Shown: piece after piece, positions 20,441 to 30,763 of the stretch
Layout: each line of letters starts with the position of its first letter
Numbering within the stretch: position 1 is the stretch's first letter
Origin: Saturnia japonica
Lineage: Eukaryota > Arthropoda > Insecta > Lepidoptera > Saturniidae
DNA length: 64,000 nt
NCBI GenBank assembly: GCA_033032175.1
Contig: CM065329.1
Span: 11,910,985 to 11,974,984 of the forward strand
Direction: 5' to 3'
Position numbers and translations under genes: made by a program
Notes under the pieces: model-generated
What the model was told of the DNA's origin: nothing
Databases searched by the model: none
The model's input: the letters and a program-made list of their open reading frames with translations, nothing else

Positions 20441-21808
20441 ATTGTTAAAATTGTTTACATTTTAAATAATACTTTCTGATCTATAATTTCTTTAGCGGAG
20501 GTGAGGAACAGAGAGTAAAGTTCCTCATCCGCCATAGAAAAAGGAGGATCCTCCGGCCAGACAGGTGCTATGTCTGGCGGGCAGCTGCCCCGACTGTTTT
20601 TTTTTTTTTTTTGAACTGACTACACTGTTAGCCTTAGGGGCCCTAAAGCCGCTGCGGCTTTTACAGCTTCACCGGACTTGGGGGCGAGCGCAGAGGGCAC
20701 TCAGCTGCGAAAGTTATAAGGACGACTCGCACGAGGGCGCCAGAGTGGCCGGACCTCGGCTCGGGCGGTCGTCGCGTACGCAAATAAGTCGCGAACTAAC
20801 TGAATCCCTACACCTACTATTCGAGCTAACTAAATTATACACATAGGCACGTTCCCTTCCTCCTGGGAGGAAGGAAGGAACCATGCGTATGTGTATTCAG
20901 TAATCGGAAATGTTTTCTACACTAACTAGCGCTAACTAACTAGCGTAAACAAAGAAAAAAAAAGGTCCCTCACAGAACCTATGTACCTGTGTGGTGTGCA
21001 CGTGTGTATGTTCATACGTGTGTAATGTAGTATGTGGGTAACTAAGTGCTGCACGTATAGTGTCACTTGTATCGCGCGGGCGGTTGCCTGACACAAGGGC
21101 TTCGCGCCGAGGAAACGGACCTAGGCTTGGGTCATCCGCTGAAGAGGGTGAACGTATGGAGTGTGCGGGAGCGAATTTGACCGCCCGTCCTCTGCAGAGA
21201 GAACGATGGTTACGCGGGCGTGGGCGCTGTCACGCTCTATTTGGAGAGACGAATCGATAGAGTTTATTGTACATACGAGTAAATAAAACTTTTTGCGCGG
21301 CCGGCATTTATGCCGGGTGGTCATGTGTTTCGCTGTCGAGACGGTGTAACGTCTCAACGAGGCGGGGGAAAGCGCATATGGTCTTGACGAGACCGTATCG
21401 CACTAGGTGGTCATTGTAGTCAATGACCTCCTGAATACCATGTTCACGAAGGAGCAGGATCATGAGATCATTGCTCGCAACGTGGGAGGGAGCGCGGGGC
21501 GCGGAATTATCCATCGCCATACGAGGCTGTGGATTAGGGCGACGGGGCCCCCATGCGTTCGGAGCCGAACGCACGGGTTGTGAATGACCGCGGGGCGCAG
21601 GAGGGCCGGCGGCGGCCAGGATCTGGCGAGGGAACCCCGACTGTTGTAGTCGGGTTCTTGTATATATACTCAACGATAGAGTTAATTTCTATAGCGCAAT
21701 GTAGGATAGTAGGATGCGTCCTATGTGGCTCGATAGATGTCGCTATGTGTCGCTACGTAGTTGTGTCGATGCATTGATGCGTCAGTTGTGGCGAGAGATG
21801 TCGCTACA
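20441..21808. mobile_element. Insertion in the copia 3' region (probable LTR-element fragment)
   Basis: About 1.37 kb of GC-richer DNA between the copia polypurine tract and its RNase H end. It is flanked by the 7-mer TTTTCCT (20434-20440 and 21809-21815). On the minus strand it starts 'tgtagcgacatctctcgcc' and later carries a TATATATA stretch and an open frame (see 21308-21673). The part at 20565-20850 belongs to another dispersed family: a poly-T run, then 'ctgcggcttttacagcttcacc'. Relatives of that family lie at 45410-45710 and 60830-60870. It may be a composite of more than one insertion; borders are approximate. Confidence 0.5.
21308..21673 (-). CDS. Unassigned ORF, possibly the start of a retroelement gag
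   Basis: Frame of 121 codons with a Pro/Arg-rich first half and a helical second half (NDLMILLLREHGIQEVIDYN, then GLVKTICAF). Its place just downstream of an LTR-like start ('tgtagcgacatc') and TATA stretch suggests a gag leader. I do not recognise the family, and no pol follows. Confidence 0.35.
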   Translation of the reverse strand: MSIYTRTRLQQSGFPRQILAAAGPPAPRGHSQPVRSAPNAWGPRRPNPQPRMAMDNSAPRAPSHVASNDLMILLLREHGIQEVIDYNDHLVRYGLVKTICAFPRLVETLHRLDSETHDHPA

Positions 21809-21838
21809 TTTTCCTTATTAAAATTTAAAGTTAGTGTT

Positions 21839-22187
21839 TTAACAGTAGGTGCTTCTTAAATTTAATAACTTAACAATATTTTTGCAATGAAAATTAAATT
21901 TATTATTTAATAATGATTTTGTTAATATATCTGCAGTTTGTTTATCAGTAGGACAATATTTAATATTTATTTTACCCTTTTTATAATTTTCATGGATGAA
22001 ATAGTACCTCACAACAATGTGTTTGGATCTCTTATTGAATGAACCTGTTTTGATCAGTTGAATAGAGCTTTGGTTATCAACATTCAATATCACTTCAACT
22101 TCAGTACCTATCAACTCTTTTAAAAATGACTTTAAATATAAGCATTCCTTACAGTAATCAGCCGCTGCTATATACTCTGCCTCAGTT
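21839..22187 (-). pseudogene. Copia RNase H domain, C-terminal part
   Basis: Encodes ILNVDNQSSIQLIKTGSFNKRSKHIVVRYYFI and KYCPTDKQTADILTKSL, the standard end of copia RNase H. Split from its N-terminal part (22532-22695) by a 331-bp insertion. Confidence 0.88.
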
Positions 22188-22518
22188 CTTCTTCTTCTTC
22201 TTCCTAACTTGGCAACCGGTCCTCTTTAATGAAGATCATTACTGCCATTATTGAGTGAATTATAGTGTCATGTGTTATGACGATTCAGTATCCTAACAAG
22301 ACGGTGGCTCCCTTGTTTAAACTTTCTAGGAAGATTTTGTGGGACCTCTGAATGAATGCTTTCAGCTTATATTTATAATGCACTTCAATTAAGCACAAAA
22401 ACCAAACTATATCACGCAAATTACCACCAATATTACATAATACAGGGTCAAAAACCTAAGTTAATGATTTAAAAATAAAAACCACAACATGTCACTTCAA
22501 GATCCCGCGAAAAACCTC
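22188..22518 (-). mobile_element. Short (GAA)n-tailed retroposon, copy A, with 13-bp target duplication
   Basis: Interrupts copia RNase H. The 13-mer CTCTGCCTCAGTT stands on both sides (22175-22187 and 22519-22531), so the insert is 331 bp. On the minus strand it starts 'aggtttttcgcgggatcttg' and ends in (GAA)4. A variable-length duplication plus a 3' simple tail points to LINE-driven retroposition. Relatives: 4971-5288 (+), 57909-58236 (-), 15316-15545 (-, partial). Confidence 0.85.
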
Positions 22519-22531
22519 CTCTGCCTCAGTT

Positions 22532-22695
22532 GATGAAAAAGCTACAATTGGTTGTCGTTTTGAATACCAAGACACCGCTCCTTTTGCTAACATTATTAAA
22601 TATCCCGTTGTACTGCGTCTAGTTTCAACACAATTTGTATAATCTGCATCACAGTATGCATTTAGTTTAGAAATATGTCCTCCTTTCTTGTACAT
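22532..22695 (-). pseudogene. Copia RNase H domain, N-terminal part
   Basis: Encodes KLNAYCDADYTNCVETRRST, TGYLIML and SWYSKRQPIVAFSSTEAEE, including the catalytic DAD region and the STAEAEY-like motif, here STEAEE. Confidence 0.88.
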
Positions 22696-23065
22696 TATTC
22701 CTTTCTGTCTTTTTCCGTTTAAATATTTTCTTTGCAGCTATCACATCATCTTTTGTAAGGTTTTCTATTTTTCTGCTTGCTTTGTTCACAGCTTGACTTA
22801 CATATGGCCTTGTTCTTGTTATAGATAAGTATAGAAGTCCTCCTATCAGTTCTCTATATGGGAAGTTTGTAGTATGTGTTTTGTGTTTCTGTTTTCTTTT
22901 CTGTATTACAGGGTGTATTAACCGACTTACAATCTTTCATACTAAATTTCTTCAATAGATTTTCAATGTAGCTTTCTTGTTTCAGTGTAATAATACCTTT
23001 TCAGTCTTCTTAACTTCAAATCCAATAAAAGTAGTCAGATCTTTGTATAATTTTATTTCAAATTC
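22696..23065 (-). pseudogene. Copia reverse transcriptase, C-terminal part
   Basis: Encodes FEIKLYKDLTTFIGFEVKKTE and downstream segments (AIN..PYRELIGGLLYLSITRTRPYV), with stops. It is continuous with 24440-25094 once the two inserts are removed. Confidence 0.8.
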
Positions 23066-23523
23066 TGTGCGCGGACCACCACGCACATTGGGAAACAGCC
23101 ACCGGATTTTACTTAGAAGGCTGTTAGCGCTTAAGAATCTGTCGCCCCTATGACAGGAATTCTTATCTTTAGCCACGTACGCTCGTTCGTCCAGCCGATG
23201 GGAACGTCCTGGATGTGGTGTGATGAGCTGGAGTACGTGACGCACGCAGGTTTGCCCGATTCACTTTTACTGGTCACTAAAGAATTGCATGACGTCTGAT
23301 TGTTTGTATTTTGTAATTACATAGGTATTTCCCGTATTCACCTCGAGTCGCACGCAGTTGCATGCGCCGGCGAAGCTCGACACTTTCTGACTGACGCCAT
23401 TTACAACGGCGCCACGAAGACGTTGTGGTTGGACGGGACAGTATGAGCGCTTCACAACGCTCTGCTATTGGTTGAATCCCATCACATTAAGCGACAGATT
23501 CAATACCTTTTATGGTTACGAAA
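23066..23523. mobile_element. Unidentified 458-bp insertion in copia reverse transcriptase
   Basis: GC-richer block that splits EKEF|EIK of the reverse transcriptase. The 7-mer CAAATTC lies on both sides (23059-23065 and 23524-23530). No coding motif or long terminal repeat seen. The superfamily is unknown. Confidence 0.55.
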
Positions 23524-23561
23524 CAAATTCCTTTTCTAGGCAGTTTAAAATCCTTATTAAT

Positions 23562-24434
23562 TGTTGGGTACGCGTCACTTCCCCTCTGCGTGAGGGAGGG
23601 GGGGGGGTGTGACTTTTCCCCGGTTCGGACGGGCGTTTTGTTGCGCCGGATGCCCGTCTCGTGGATACCGTACGGATGCCAGTGGGTTGCGTGATGTTAG
23701 TAGTGAGTAGTGAGGGGGTCCGGGGGGTGCAATAATGCACGACCGCTTGAGGTGCCGGGTCTTCAATGAAAGTCGTAATCTTGTTGTTGACTGTTCGCAG
23801 GACGACCAAAGCTTTCTTCTCGTTGTTACTTGTTACTTGTACTTGTAGACTCGTTGAATTTGCACCGTGCCCAATACGGCCCCTCTTCGAGCTTAAGTAG
23901 TTCGAGGAATGACCGTAAAGAGAGCCCCGTTTTGTTCCGTGTTTATTTCGTGTTTTAACTTTAGTTTTCGCTCTGGTTGCCCTGTTAGTCCTTTTATATT
24001 TCTCTCATTATATATCTTATATACACATGTCATATATCAAAATGTTCCTCTCGGTATTACCTATCTATTACATATTCACTTATAATATACATTAAGTATA
24101 TATTCTGTATATAAGCCAAAAACAATGTAATTTACGGACGACATCACTATTTTCCGTCCGTAAAGTCTCTATAATATTCGATATACTTACTCTATGCGTT
24201 AATCTATTCTATATTAGTCATATTTTCACATATGTGACACACAATACATAATCGTTCATATATATCTTAATATATAACATGCAACTTGTAACGTAGCGTA
24301 TTCGCTTACATTTCTCTATAATATTGTCTGTATCAATCTATTTTATCGTAACACATAGTATATAACACGTAAACACAATAATATCACATATTAACCTAAC
24401 AAGAAACATGAAAATGACTGTTCTGTCGCCAACA
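23562..24434 (+). mobile_element. Solo LTR (copy 1) of an unidentified LTR retrotransposon
   Basis: 873 bp, TGTTGGGTACG...TGTCGCCAACA, ending in the inverted hexamer TGTTGG/CCAACA. It is flanked by the 5-mer TTAAT (23557-23561 and 24435-24439). The inverted sister copy is at 30764-31547. It lies in copia reverse transcriptase, between the helix upstream of EKEF and the YLDDG box. Confidence 0.88.
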
Positions 24435-24439
24435 TTAAT

Positions 24440-25136
24440 ATTAGTTTTTCTTTCGCCACAGCAAGTCCATCATCTAAATAGATTGCTATTATTGTTGTAT
24501 TATCTTCATTTGTGAACACACACTGATCTGTTTTAGTTGCTGTCAATCCAAGTTTTAACATTGCTTTTGTAAATCTTTTATTCCATGTAATAGGAGCTCG
24601 TTTTAACCCATATATGGATTTCTTTAATTGACCGACTTATCCAGGCTGATTTTCATATCCATATGGTATATTCATATACACATATTCTTCCAGCTCTCCA
24701 TACAAGAACGCGGTCTTTACGTTGAATGTCATCATGTTATAGTCTTTAGAAGCAGCAAGTGCAAATAAAGATATTAAAGTTGACTGACTGACAACTGGAC
24801 TGTAAATTTCATTGTAGTCATTCTGTAAGTTGTAAGTTCATTCTGTTCAAATCCTCGTACGACAAGTCTAGATTTATATGTGCCATTTTCTTTCACACGA
24901 AATACCCATTTGTTTGTAAGTATTTTGTTATCTTTTGCTTCTTTCTTATCTACTATTTCCCAGGTATTATTGATTTCCAGGGATACCTTCTCCGAATTTA
25001 TAGCTTTTTTCCAGTATTCTCCCTCTTTGGATGTTACAGCCTCTCTGTAAGTAAATAAACTGAAGTCGTTTAGGTAAGTTAGAATCTGTTTCATTCTCTT
25101 ACTTCTTTTTAGGTTACCTTCTTCTTCATTGTGACT
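24440..25136 (-). pseudogene. Copia reverse transcriptase, N-terminal part with YLDDG box
   Basis: Encodes AINSEKVSLEINNTWEIV, LTNKWVFRVKENGTYKSRLV and, further on, IIAIYLDDGLAVA (minus strand about 24460-24500), the catalytic YVDD equivalent. Contains internal stops. Confidence 0.88.
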
Positions 25137-25409
25137 CTATTTTTCTCTTTCTGTGTTTTCTATTTCAGTTGCGTCTTCAAGAGTGTTAAAAATTTTATTT
25201 TCTTCTGTTCTGGTATTTTGTGCTGTCTCCATGTTTTCTGGAGACTTTTCATGATTTTCTGTAGTCTCTTCTTGGTTTTCTGTTATCTCTTCTTGGTCTT
25301 CTGTTATCTCTTCTTGTTCTTCTGTTGTCTCTTCATAAATTTCACTAGTACTAATTTTTCTTTTCTTATAATTTTTTTTCTGTTGTTCAGTTTCACTTTT
25401 TATGATCAC
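25137..25409 (-). pseudogene. Copia acidic low-complexity linker between integrase and reverse transcriptase
   Basis: Repetitive Glu/Thr-rich segment (EEITEDQEEITENQEETTEN). The DNA shows a tandem 'tcttcttgg.tttctgttatc' repeat. This matches the variable spacer between copia integrase and reverse transcriptase. Confidence 0.75.
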
Positions 25410-25457
25410 TATGTCCCTTGATATCTCTATTTTTCTCTCCTTGGCATTCCACAGTCT

Positions 25458-26004
25458 TTACCCATTATTAGTGTACCCACTCATTAATAGTTTCCTGCTT
25501 CTAGGATCTAGTTTCTTTACATTTGAATGTAACTGTTTTGCATAGACAGTAGAGCCAAACTTTTGCATATTAGATATATTAGACTTTGTTCCAACCCACA
25601 TTTCATATGGTGTTTTATTTTTTAGGGCATCATTTGGCAGTCCATTTAAAATATAAGTAGCACAGTATATAACTTCACCCCACATTTCCTTGTCTAATTT
25701 AGAATCAAAGAGTAATACTGTTGTCTTTTCTAACAATGTCCGGTTTAGCTGTTTGGCTTTGCCGTTTAATTGTGGCGAGTATGGCACTGTGTAGTCTAAT
25801 TTTATACCTTTTTGATGACACCATAGTTTAAAGTCGTTACTTGTATATTCGCCTCCGTTGTCACACCTTATAGTTTGTACTTTACTATTTTTCTCTTACT
25901 CGGTTTCTTCAATATAATTTTGAATTTCTTCTTTTACATCGCTCTTGTTCTTTAGTAAATATATCTTTGTAAAATGACTGTATTCATCCAATATTGTTAA
26001 TACT
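25458..26004 (-). pseudogene. Copia integrase core
   Basis: Encodes TILDEYSHFTKIYLLKNKSD, a stop, RCDNGGEYTSNDFKLWCHQK, YTVPYSPQLNGKAKQLNRTL and NKTPYEMWVGTK. These include the catalytic D, the DNGGEY box and the usual NG..ER region (here GKAKQLN). Confidence 0.88.
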
Positions 26005-26238
26005 GTACGGGACGCACCGTGCTACAATATTAGTATACTTAAACTAAAGCGTTTGCATACGCCGCGCATTGTGTTCCTTTTAAGCCAGGTTTAGTTATTA
26101 TATGTATTTATTCAGTGTTTGTTTGAATATAGCATCGACGACACTCATTCGGGAAGTTTTATTTATCATCCCCGAATCTATCATCACTATCATAACTGTT
26201 AGGTACGAGCCCCTACAAATACATATCTGTAACTATCA
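26005..26238. mobile_element. Short unidentified insertion/deletion in copia integrase
   Basis: Foreign AT-rich stretch replacing the codons between IIHTD and the TILDEYS box. No target duplication or terminal repeat resolved. Confidence 0.4.
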
Positions 26239-26765
26239 TGAGTCTCCGTCTGTATGTATTATTTGTAGGTTTCTTTCTACCCGAGTTCTAGTTGTATTAA
26301 ATGGTAGCCTTGACTGTTTAGCTTCTGCACATATTTCACACTGTTCTTGTAATATTTTTGGGCCTCGTATATTTCTGCCATCTGCCACTTTTGTTAGTGT
26401 CTCTAGTACCGATTTTCCTGGGTGTCCCAGTTTTGCATGCCATTCCAATGCTGTTCCTTTTTTTTTTGTTAATAAAGATTTATTTTTTCATTTGGCAGCT
26501 CATATTTTAAATTCACTGTGTATAAACCATTCTGTTTTTTCCCACTTAAAATTAAATTGGAATTTATATAAATCTCCACTTTATTCTTTGTGAACACCAC
26601 AGAGCAATAATTATTAGTAACACAATTAAAAGATAAAAGATTTTGTGCTAGGCCTGGTATTAATAAGGTATTTTGTAAATCACATGACATTCCTTGGACT
26701 CTACCTGTTCCTTTTGCTTTCATTTTTTCTTTGTTGGCTGGGTAAGCCCCAGAATTCAAAATCAA
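26239..26765 (-). pseudogene. Copia GAG-pre-integrase region
   Basis: Encodes EWHAKLGHPGKSVLETL, CEICAEAKQSRLPFN and, before them, QNTLLIPGLAQNLLSF and KNKVEIYIN, the standard zinc-binding HHCC region. One frameshift. Confidence 0.85.
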
Positions 26766-27257
26766 AATTCAAATCAATCTCTTCAAAATTGCTTAAGATT
26801 CCGGGGTAATTTGTCATATGCACCGTGCTTCCAGAGTCTACTATGAATTTTACTGAGTTCTGTTCAGAATTTTGTGTCAGAAAAGCAACACTTTTAGATT
26901 TTTTATTATCACCTTTTTTTTAAAGAAACAAGTTTCCTCTTTATGGATATATTTCTTACAAATGGTGCACCAACTGCTTTTTAATTTACAATCTTTCTCT
27001 TCATGGTTGTATCTTTTGCAAATAATGCACATCTTACAATCCTTTTTTAGATGGCCTATTTTGTGACATTTAAAACATTTTATGTTTTTATTCTCCGCTT
27101 TAAAAGCAACTTGTTTGTGCTCAGTTTTCCTTTTTAAAAATTTTTCTTCTGATAAGAGCCTGTTAGTTAAATTGGTAAGTGTCTTTTTATCATCCTATGT
27201 TGATTCCCATGCTGTGATGAAGAATTTATACTGACTTGGTATGTAGGTTAATATTTT
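26766..27257 (-). pseudogene. Copia zinc knuckle and protease region
   Basis: On the minus strand it reads KCFKCHKIGHLKKDCK (CCHC knuckle) and later VKFIVDSGSTVHMTNYPG (the aspartic protease DSG box). Frames are broken by an A-run indel near 26915. Confidence 0.85.
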
Positions 27258-27689
27258 TTATATCACCATATCGTCATCAATGTTTTGGTTAAGATTATGT
27301 AATCTCATTCTCAAATTTTCAATATCCATGATCAATTGTGACATTGACTGATTTTCATATTGAAACTTATAGAAATCTTGTAACAAAGAATACTTATTTC
27401 TTTCTTCAGTCCCTTCAAATACTGCACATAGTTTACTATACATTTCATGTGCATTTCTGCAATTTATTATATGCCCTTTTAGCTTTCTATCTATGGAATT
27501 CAATATCAACTTCTTTACCTTTGCATCCTTAATTTGAAATTCTGGTTTTCCTATCTTTTCTGGGTCTGTTTCTTTCAATACTTCCGATAGGTTAGATGCT
27601 GATACATGTATATTAAACTCAAATTTCCACATGTGAAAATTCTCAGAGTTAGTAAGTTTTTCAATATTTTCTTCTTGGTTATTAGTCAT
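27258..27689 (-). pseudogene. Copia gag N-terminal region
   Basis: 143 codons from ATG 27689: SENFHMWKFEFNIHV, then IINCRNAHEMYSKLCAVFEG, LQDFYKFQYENQSMSQ and MDIENLRMRLHNLNQNI. This is the UBN2-type gag of Ty1/copia elements. Open, but cut by a stop after IDDDMVI. Confidence 0.88.
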
Positions 27690-27730
27690 TTTTCCTTCTT
27701 TTTTCCTAAGTATATTTTTATTGGCACTGT

Positions 27731-27751
27731 TCTCACTCTGGGCCCATAACC
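27731..27751 (-). promoter_or_regulatory. Copia primer binding site
   Basis: Reads GGTTATGGGCCCAGAG on the minus strand, immediately inside the 5' LTR. It is the classic copia site pairing with an internal half-fragment of initiator methionine tRNA. Confidence 0.85.
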
Positions 27752-27919
27752 TGAAGGGTATTGGGAAATGCGCAGAGGAGAGAAATAAACCTTTTATTAT
27801 TATTATATAAATTGTTTTATTTTATTACAACACCGTTTTTTCCTTAGACCATAGTAACATAATAGTGATGTGTCCACAGAACAATTGTGACACACTTAAT
27901 AGGGATATACCTACTAACA
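27752..27919 (-). repeat. 5' LTR of the copia element
   Basis: 168 bp, reading TGTTAGTAGG...CCCTTCA on the minus strand, paired with 20274-20431. Contains 'tataataataataaaagg', which includes a TATA-like and an AATAAA-like word. Confidence 0.88.
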
Positions 27920-27924
27920 ACATT

Positions 27925-29290
27925 AACTGTCTTTTTGTAGTCAAGGGTTATTGTTAAGGGTTTAGTCAAATTTTGTAAATTGTCTCAAGCTGTAAAATTA
28001 TAATAATTTAACTTCTTCTAAATAAGGAGGATGTCATGAGTAGGTAACGTTACTATTGTGATAGAACGTCACTATTCGATAAGAGACAGGCTGTCAACGT
28101 GGCGTTACAACCACGGTCAGCTCACTGAGATGTCACAGTATAGAACATATAATAAAACCAAGGTCAATTGAAGCCCAGAATTATTATTTATATAATAAAC
28201 CGACCAAAAACCTTAGAAGATAAATATATACCCTTGTTGGGGTTTTTGTAAGTATTTTTAATATTTAAAATTATGTGGTACGTTAATTTGATATTTATCT
28301 TTCGGTGTACTCACCTTCTACACACTCACATTAGGCGTCCGAATTGATTCACCATAACCAGTTTTTGAAATAATAACTTTTTAGGGGAAGGTAAACCGCT
28401 TCGTAAAGTAACGCGTTACGACGCCACTCAGTATGGCCCTTCTCTACTCAGTGTTCTAATAAACATATTCAAGAATTGTAACTAAAGATAAAATATATTC
28501 TATAATAAATAAAAGATTTTATTAATAAATAACATTCCCTTACATTAACATATTAATATACATAAAGTTTAAGTAATAACCTAAGCTTTCTCAATTTAAA
28601 CAATTTCAAAAATAAATAGTTCATTTTAGATTAGTTTATGTTATCACTTCTGTTGTTTTTATTTTATTTGCGTGGAACCCTAATTCTTTTCCTTAAATAA
28701 AAGTAGCCTAAGTTACTCCTTATGATATCAACTATGTCCCTGGGGAAGTCTCATCAAAATCGGTTCAACCGTTTTGGAGATTACCCGGAACAAACAGACA
28801 GACAAAGGAAATTGGTTTGGCAACAGAGAGACCGTTGAAAAGAATGCGATGTGTGCACTCATGGCCTTTCCGTAAACCGTTTACCAGAACTGCATCGGGA
28901 TATGGAAGCACCGATGAAAGAGTCTTGTTCAGTCAAATTCAAAGTTCCTACTTCGAAGGATGCTGTTTGAGAAGGTTCGCAACGGACTATTCGCGTGACG
29001 TACGCTGGGCGCTAGAATCGATCTTCGCGAATCAAGATCCCTCTGGAACCTATTGCTGCAATACGCAGTAATTGATTACAAACAAAAGAAGACTCAACTC
29101 GTCAGGTGCAGGCGGTATCCCTGACCGCACTCTAAGTATGTGTGTGTGTGTGAAGTGAATTGTATGTACGTTGGTGTAACCGCCTCAAATCGCAGGACAC
29201 TAGAACCACAAGCAATCAGTTCAATTAAACTACTGGGACACCAACTCAACGTTACACAATACAAGGTAAAATCCAACTAAGATACTACCG
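27925..29290. other. Repeat-rich intergenic DNA with an unassigned ORF
   Basis: Contains an old repeat (28385-28470, 'cgttacgacgccactca') related to 45958-46050. Another repeat end is at 28740-28805 ('caaaatcggttcaaccgtttt', 'cccggaacaaacagacagac'). A plus-strand frame of 84 codons (28817-29071) has no family I recognise and no splice context. A short (GT)n run lies near 29144. Confidence 0.4.
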
Positions 29291-29294
29291 AAAA

Positions 29295-30260
29295 TTACTT
29301 GTGACGTATCGCTCTCCAAACCACAAGCAGAAGCGCCGTACTCAAACGCACAACGACGACTACTGTGCGTGTTAGCACCAGCCGTCGCGCTGAGCTAGGG
29401 GTGGGGCCCTTCGCCCGCCTATCATCGGAAAAGGCCACTAAGGGTATCCCCCTCGCGAGCCCTCTCCACGGTCTCTTTCTGCGAGATAACGTTCTCGCAG
29501 AAGGAGACCATTGCAATCCATGATCTCTCACTCTCGAGCATGGCTTTAACCACACTCGGCATAGAGAGGTCTCTTCCTACCACCGTGGCCAGAGCACGGC
29601 GCTGCCTGTCCCACGTAACACACTCCGAAAGAGTTTGCTGCGCAGTGTCCTCGGAAGCACCGTACTCGTGACATACGGTGGTGGGCTCCCTGCGCTCGAT
29701 CCGTTACAGGTACCCTCCGAAGCAGCCATGCCCAGACAGCATCTGCACCAGACGAAACGTCAGGGACTCTGCTTCCTAGTTATCCACCGTTTGAGAACCG
29801 GGTAGACGGCGTCTATGGTAAACCATCCATAGCGCGCATCCGCCAGGTCCTCATCCCATCCCCGCAACCCCTCTTCCTCGGCTCTCTGCCTAATTTGGGC
29901 AACCTCTGTGGTATCCGGAGGCTCTCCTCTTTCCTTCCTAGCCGCTTTAAACTGACATACGGCGACCAGCACCTCTGCCTCCAGCTCCAACGGTGGGGAG
30001 CCGGCGAGTGCAAATGCTGGCCCCGCGGACACCTACCGGTATCCGCGAACGACCCTTAGTGCTACAACACGCTGCGCTGCACACAGCACACGTTAGTTGT
30101 GGGCGCTAAGGTCATCCACCCAAATCGCTGCCCCGTAGACGGCCATGCTCAGCACGACCCCCGAATATAAACGGCGGCATCTCGTGCCTGGCCCTTCCGA
30201 ATTCGCAAGGAGCCGACCAAGTGCTACAGCAGCCCCAACAACTCACGGTCCGAGCCTATG
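29295..30260 (-). mobile_element. R1-clade LINE ORF2, C-terminal fragment with CCHC-like motif
   Basis: Minus-strand frames encode ALRVVRGYR, a stop, VSAGPAFALAGSPPLELEAE, then RWITRKQSP, TFRLVQMLSGHGCFGGYL, the cysteine/histidine block VCHEYGASEDTAQQTLSEC, and ESERSWIAMVSFCENVISQK. This order is characteristic of R1-type (TRAS/SART-like) elements after the reverse transcriptase. Several stops and frameshifts. Confidence 0.82.
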
Positions 30261-30269
30261 GACGGACGG

Positions 30270-30500
30270 ATTACTTTAATACACCTGTAATAAAAAGCTG
30301 TTATTTTGACATTACAAACAGAAACTTCAATTCAATTGATTGTAAAGTTACTTCTTCCCATTAACATTGTTCTAACCGTTACGGGGACAAACAGGCAGAT
30401 AAACATTTTTAAAATTGGTGTTTTGTTATGAGTACCGTATATACTTCCATATGCATTTAGTAAAAAAACTGTTATTTTAACATCACAATCAGACACTTCA
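30270..30500. repeat. Degraded copy of the 'aacagacacttcaatt' tail repeat
   Basis: Shares 'taataaaaagctgttattttgacattac' and 'ttatg..taccgtatatactt.catatgcattta' with 56680-56760 and 61975-62045. Confidence 0.55.
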
Positions 30501-30763
30501 ACTTAATTAATTTTATAGATGTTTATTTGACTTATCGATTAATTAAAGTTGGATATACGTAATCAAGAGTAAATCTTTTGTAGTTTATATTTTATTTATA
30601 GTTTATATATTATATAAGCCATAGAAATGAAGTTTTAAATAATATATTTTAGCGGTAGGGATGAGTAAAATATATCAATATTTTCTCATTCAATTATTGA
30701 TTACATTGTATATATTTTTAAATGTGATAAATCGATACTCTATATTTCTAATTACATTGTTTA

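Larger units (their letters stand above)
20274..27919 (-). mobile_element. Copia-type LTR retrotransposon, degenerate and invaded by later insertions
   Basis: Element on the minus strand with two short LTRs (27752-27919 and 20274-20431). It has a copia-style primer binding site directly inside the 5' LTR and a polypurine tract directly before the 3' LTR. Between them, in order, come gag, zinc knuckle, protease, integrase, reverse transcriptase and RNase H, the Ty1/copia order. Flanks are 'acata' (20269-20273) and 'acatt' (27920-27924), a near-perfect 5-bp target duplication. The coding region is broken by stops and by insertions at about 20441-21808, 22188-22518, 23066-23523, 23562-24434 and about 26005-26238. 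It is not autonomous now. Confidence 0.9.

Noticed and set aside
25260..25350. CRISPR-like tandem repeat
   Set aside because: Short degenerate repeats within copia coding sequence of a eukaryotic genome; no unique spacers.
25131..25421. Hydrophobic plus-strand ORF resembling a membrane protein
   Set aside because: Antisense of the acidic repeat linker of copia; the phenylalanine/leucine-rich look comes from the GAA/GAG-rich complement.
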